This document shows, piece by piece, positions 12,186 to 14,199 of a stretch of DNA of 14,199 bases. The position numbers and the translations under genes are program-made. The stretch is from Phycisphaerales bacterium (GTDB lineage Bacteria; Planctomycetota; Phycisphaerae; Phycisphaerales; UBA1924): positions 1-14,199 of the forward strand of contig JAJDDL010000271.1 in assembly GCA_029260335.1 (NCBI GenBank), given 5' to 3'. Numbering within the stretch: position 1 is the first letter of the stretch; each line of letters begins with the position of its first letter. Below the pieces are notes generated by a model. The model made no database searches. It saw only the letters and a program-made list of their open reading frames with translations, and was not told the DNA's origin.

Positions 12186-12234
12186 AGTATACACTAGCTT
12201 ACGAACCGTGGTTGCCCAAACTTTGTTCCCAAAC
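12186..12234 (-). promoter_or_regulatory. candidate -10 and direct repeats upstream of the glycine-zipper gene
   Basis: On the minus strand TATACT (12186-12191) lies 46 nt before the ATG, giving a leader of about 40 nt. No good -35 is found at 16-18 nt. Further upstream are two copies of GTTTGGG (12215-12221 and 12228-12234 on the plus strand as CCCAAAC), spaced 13 nt, possibly an activator site. Confidence 0.35.
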
Positions 12235-12261
12235 CAGAGTTTTCTTGGGGAACTTATCGGA

Positions 12262-12966
12262 CTAGTTCCAGCTACAGCCCTTGGGCCAGTCCTCAGGATG
12301 CTGATCCTCGGCTCGCCGAAGCAGGCTCGATATCGCCGACAACTCGTGCTCCACGACACCCGCTCGCTTCGACGCATTCGGCTCTGCAAGCAGCCGATAC
12401 CGCACCTCTGAATCCGATAGCATCGTGAACGAGATCAACTCCAGCACCGCCGTCGTCGGCACCTCTTCGTTCCGCAGGTACTCCAGCACCGGATCGGCCG
12501 CCGCCATCCTGCGCAAGGGCCCGTTCGAGAGCGCCGCTTCCAACCGATCACGCACCCCCAAGAGCTCATTCTCATCGCTGTGAACGCCAAACGGCTCCAG
12601 CACCGCGCGGCGGTACTGATGCTCCTCGTCGGGCATCACAAGCTCGGCGATCTTCGCCCGGCAAACGCCATGCAACAGAATGTTGTACCGACCATCGGGT
12701 AACTTCTCATGTTGCACGAGTTGGCCAATGCACACGACCGGACGAACCGGCGGGTTGCCGTGATACTCCTGCTCCCACTTCGCGCCATCAAAGACCGCCA
12801 TCGCGATCTGGCCGGCGCCATCCAGCACGTCCTCGACCATCTGGCGATAACGCGGCTCAAAGATGTGAAGCGGAACAACCTGCTGGGGAAGCATCGCAAG
12901 TGAGGCCAAAGGGAAAATCGGCATGGGCTTGCCGAAGTTCACACTAATCGCTTGCTGGTCGGACAT
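12262..12966 (-). CDS. LON peptidase substrate-binding (LonN/PUA-like) domain protein
   Basis: This is a 234 aa soluble protein made of the N-terminal substrate-binding domain of Lon without the ATPase or protease domains. Diagnostic segments are MPIFPLASLAMLPQQVVPLH followed by IFEPRYRQMVEDVL (residues about 15-48), IAMAVFD, GQLVQHEKLPDGRYNILLHG and CRAKIAEL. The C-terminal part is helical (ALSNGPLRRMAAADPVLEYL). Stand-alone LonN proteins are widespread; their role is not defined. ATG 12966 is chosen because AAAGGG lies 6 nt upstream; in-frame ATGs at 12972 and 12990 are alternatives, and the frame open to 13146 overlaps the cupin gene. It is the last gene of the probable YhaM-cupin-LonN operon, 82 nt after the cupin. 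Confidence 0.88.
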   Translation of the reverse strand: MSDQQAISVNFGKPMPIFPLASLAMLPQQVVPLHIFEPRYRQMVEDVLDGAGQIAMAVFDGAKWEQEYHGNPPVRPVVCIGQLVQHEKLPDGRYNILLHGVCRAKIAELVMPDEEHQYRRAVLEPFGVHSDENELLGVRDRLEAALSNGPLRRMAAADPVLEYLRNEEVPTTAVLELISFTMLSDSEVRYRLLAEPNASKRAGVVEHELSAISSLLRRAEDQHPEDWPKGCSWN

Positions 12967-13048
12967 CGACATCCCTTTCGGATACTCCATGATAGAGATG
13001 CACGAGCCCCGGCGTTGTGCGCGCATGATCAAACATGATGAAAGTAGT

Positions 13049-13414
13049 TCAGAGACGTTCGAGCGATTCGCGGGTGAGATCACCCCCCGCCGAGCCCGTG
13101 TTGACGGTGCTCGTGGGCTCAAAGAGCATGACGTGGCACTCGGCATTGGCCACCGGCCGATGCTCCACGCCTCTGGGCACGATGATCATCTCGCCCTCAC
13201 GGACCTTGACCGACCGATCGCGAAACTCCATCGTCAAACTGCCGTGCAGCACGAAGAACGCCTCATCTTCATGCTCGTGGGAGTGCCAGACAAACTCGCC
13301 CTGCAGCTTTGCGAGCTTGATGTGCTGGCCGTTGAGCTCGCCGATGATCCGCGGATTCCAGTGATCCTGGAACAACGCGAGCTTCTGCTCGATGTTGATC
13401 GCGTCGGCGGACAT
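13049..13414 (-). CDS. small cupin-2 domain protein
   Basis: This is a 121 aa single-domain cupin, a metal-binding beta-barrel of unknown substrate. Motif 1 is GEFVWHSHEHEDEAFFVLHG, with likely metal ligands H44, H46 and E51. Motif 2 is GEMIIVPRGVEH, with H85 as the fourth ligand. ATG 13414 begins 6 nt after the stop of the HD-domain gene; GTG 13420, immediately after that stop and closer to the GAGGG, is an alternative adding two residues. The tight spacing indicates an operon. Stand-alone cupins of this size include isomerases, dioxygenases and sugar-binding proteins; nothing here separates them. Confidence 0.88.
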   Translation of the reverse strand: MSADAINIEQKLALFQDHWNPRIIGELNGQHIKLAKLQGEFVWHSHEHEDEAFFVLHGSLTMEFRDRSVKVREGEMIIVPRGVEHRPVANAECHVMLFEPTSTVNTGSAGGDLTRESLERL

Positions 13415-13420
13415 GTTCAC

Positions 13421-14199
13421 TCAACCCTCGGCGAGCGGATCTGGTTTGTAGAGCTTGGTATCCAAACCCCAGTGCTTCTGCGTGAAGTTGCCGCCCATGT
13501 CAAACGCGTCGGTCCGATCCGGCCGCGCGGTTTGCAACGCCATCTCGGTCTTCGCGTCCAAGTTGTCTAAGAGCGAGACAAAGATCGCCTCGGGCGTCGC
13601 CGGGATCTTCGCGGCGCCATACTCCGGCACGCCGTGATGGCTGATGATGATGTGCTGGAGCACCGTCATGGCGCCATGCGGCAAGCGCACGCCCTTGCTC
13701 GTCATCACCTGTTGGGCCTTGTCGTGGAGCATGATCGCGCCCTCGACAATGTGCCCGATCAGCTCGCCCCGATCGGTGTAGGTAAACGGGCCGTCGCACG
13801 CCAACTCGCGCGTCTTGCCCAGATCATGCAAGAACAGCCCAACAAGAACCAGGTCGCGATTGAGCTTGGGATACAAGGGCAGCATCGACTGCGCCAGGTT
13901 CATCAGTTGCAACGTGTGCGTAAGCAAGCCGCCGATGTACGCATGATGCAGTGCTTTCGCCGCGGGCGAGCGACGGAACGCTTCCATCAGATGCTCGTCT
14001 TCGAGATACGTTTCCACGAGCGCCTTCATCGCAGGATGCTCAACAGTCCCAAGAAGCTGCGAGAGCTCTGCAAACATCTCATCGAGCGAACGCTCGGCGG
14101 TCGGCAGCAACTCCGCCAGTTGCTGCTGGCTCGGCTCGAGCGAATCGATGCGATGGATGATGATTTGCATATCGCCCTGATACGCCTGGGTCTCACCCT
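13421..14199 (-). CDS. YhaM-like 3'-5' exoribonuclease (HD domain), 5' end beyond the window
   Basis: This is a metal-dependent HD-domain phosphohydrolase of the YhaM/CBF1 exoribonuclease type, acting on RNA (and possibly ssDNA) ends in the cytoplasm. The HD signature is complete: AKALHHAYIGGLLTHTLQL, LVGLFLHDLGKTREL, LIGHIVEGA, LQHIIISHHGVPEYG and LLDNLDAKTEM, in the order and spacing of YhaM, and the C-terminal LYKP also matches. An ATG lies at 14170, but the frame is open to the right edge and reads GETQAYQGDMQIIIHRID. This looks like the last strands of the N-terminal OB-fold of YhaM, so the real start is very probably outside the window. It is the first visible gene of the minus-strand operon with the cupin and LonN genes. 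Confidence 0.85.
   Translation of the reverse strand, partial: GETQAYQGDMQIIIHRIDSLEPSQQQLAELLPTAERSLDEMFAELSQLLGTVEHPAMKALVETYLEDEHLMEAFRRSPAAKALHHAYIGGLLTHTLQLMNLAQSMLPLYPKLNRDLVLVGLFLHDLGKTRELACDGPFTYTDRGELIGHIVEGAIMLHDKAQQVMTSKGVRLPHGAMTVLQHIIISHHGVPEYGAAKIPATPEAIFVSLLDNLDAKTEMALQTARPDRTDAFDMGGNFTQKHWGLDTKLYKPDPLAEG

Noticed and set aside
12244..12268. GGAACT/AGTTCC dyad as terminator of the LonN gene
   Set aside because: The stem is only 6 bp, overlaps the stop codon and is followed by A-rich rather than T-rich sequence on the minus strand.
13035..13146. Long upstream extension of the LonN frame
   Set aside because: It runs into the cupin gene and reads as low-quality sequence; the AAAGGG site and the family alignment support 12966.
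14168..14170. ATG 14170 as the true start of the YhaM-like gene
   Set aside because: The frame stays open to the window edge and upstream codons read GETQAYQGD, which fits the end of the family's OB-fold domain, so the gene is treated as partial.

Overview
The window is GC-rich (codons favour G/C in the third position) and looks like chromosomal DNA of a planctomycete, most probably class Phycisphaerae. Three things point there. Four secreted proteins end in a PEP-CTERM-like tail of the form VPAPxT...RRRR. A hemolysin-repeat protein begins with a LEPR-XLL-type motif (LEQRKLLSA). An intergenic element resembling the 'SPKRKRG' sequence of planctomycete genomes is present. The lineage is an inference from these features; no rRNA or other marker gene is present.

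Layout from left to right. At 1-824 (minus) lies the N-terminal half of an acyl-CoA carboxylase carboxyltransferase, cut by the window edge. A 249-nt divergent spacer leads to a three-gene plus-strand cluster (1074-2779) of paralogous ~171-174 aa secreted proteins with C-terminal sorting tails, closed by a clear intrinsic terminator at 2802-2836. Next come an SPFH/band-7 membrane protein (3016-4575) and a SAM-dependent methyltransferase (4636-5742) whose start codon lies inside a perfect 10-bp inverted repeat. Convergent to these is a 459 aa minus-strand LEPR-XLL/RTX-repeat protein (5875-7254).

A ~510-nt gene-free divergent region (7255-7763) carries several dyads and leads to a small Kre9/KNH-like PEP-CTERM protein (7764-8201). 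A minus-strand [2Fe-2S] ferredoxin (8254-8649) is divergent from a plus-strand pair: a GT2 glycosyltransferase and a LAB_N-domain membrane protein that overlap by 4 nt (8729-10224). This pair is probably a lipid-linked sugar or outer-membrane lipid module. Two overlapping genes of unknown function (10285-11662) follow. The right end is all minus strand: a glycine-zipper lipoprotein (11789-12139), a Lon-substrate-binding-domain protein (12262-12966), a cupin (13049-13414) and a YhaM-like HD-domain 3'-5' exoribonuclease (13421-14199) that runs off the edge. The last three read as one operon.

Taken together the window is a mix of housekeeping genes and secreted or cell-surface genes. I see no integrase, transposase, CRISPR array, tRNA or rRNA. 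The least explained items are the tandem PEP-CTERM paralogs, the triplicated repeat in the SPFH protein, the unknown pair at 10285-11662, and the dyads at 4611-4638, 7314-7333 and 7640-7692.
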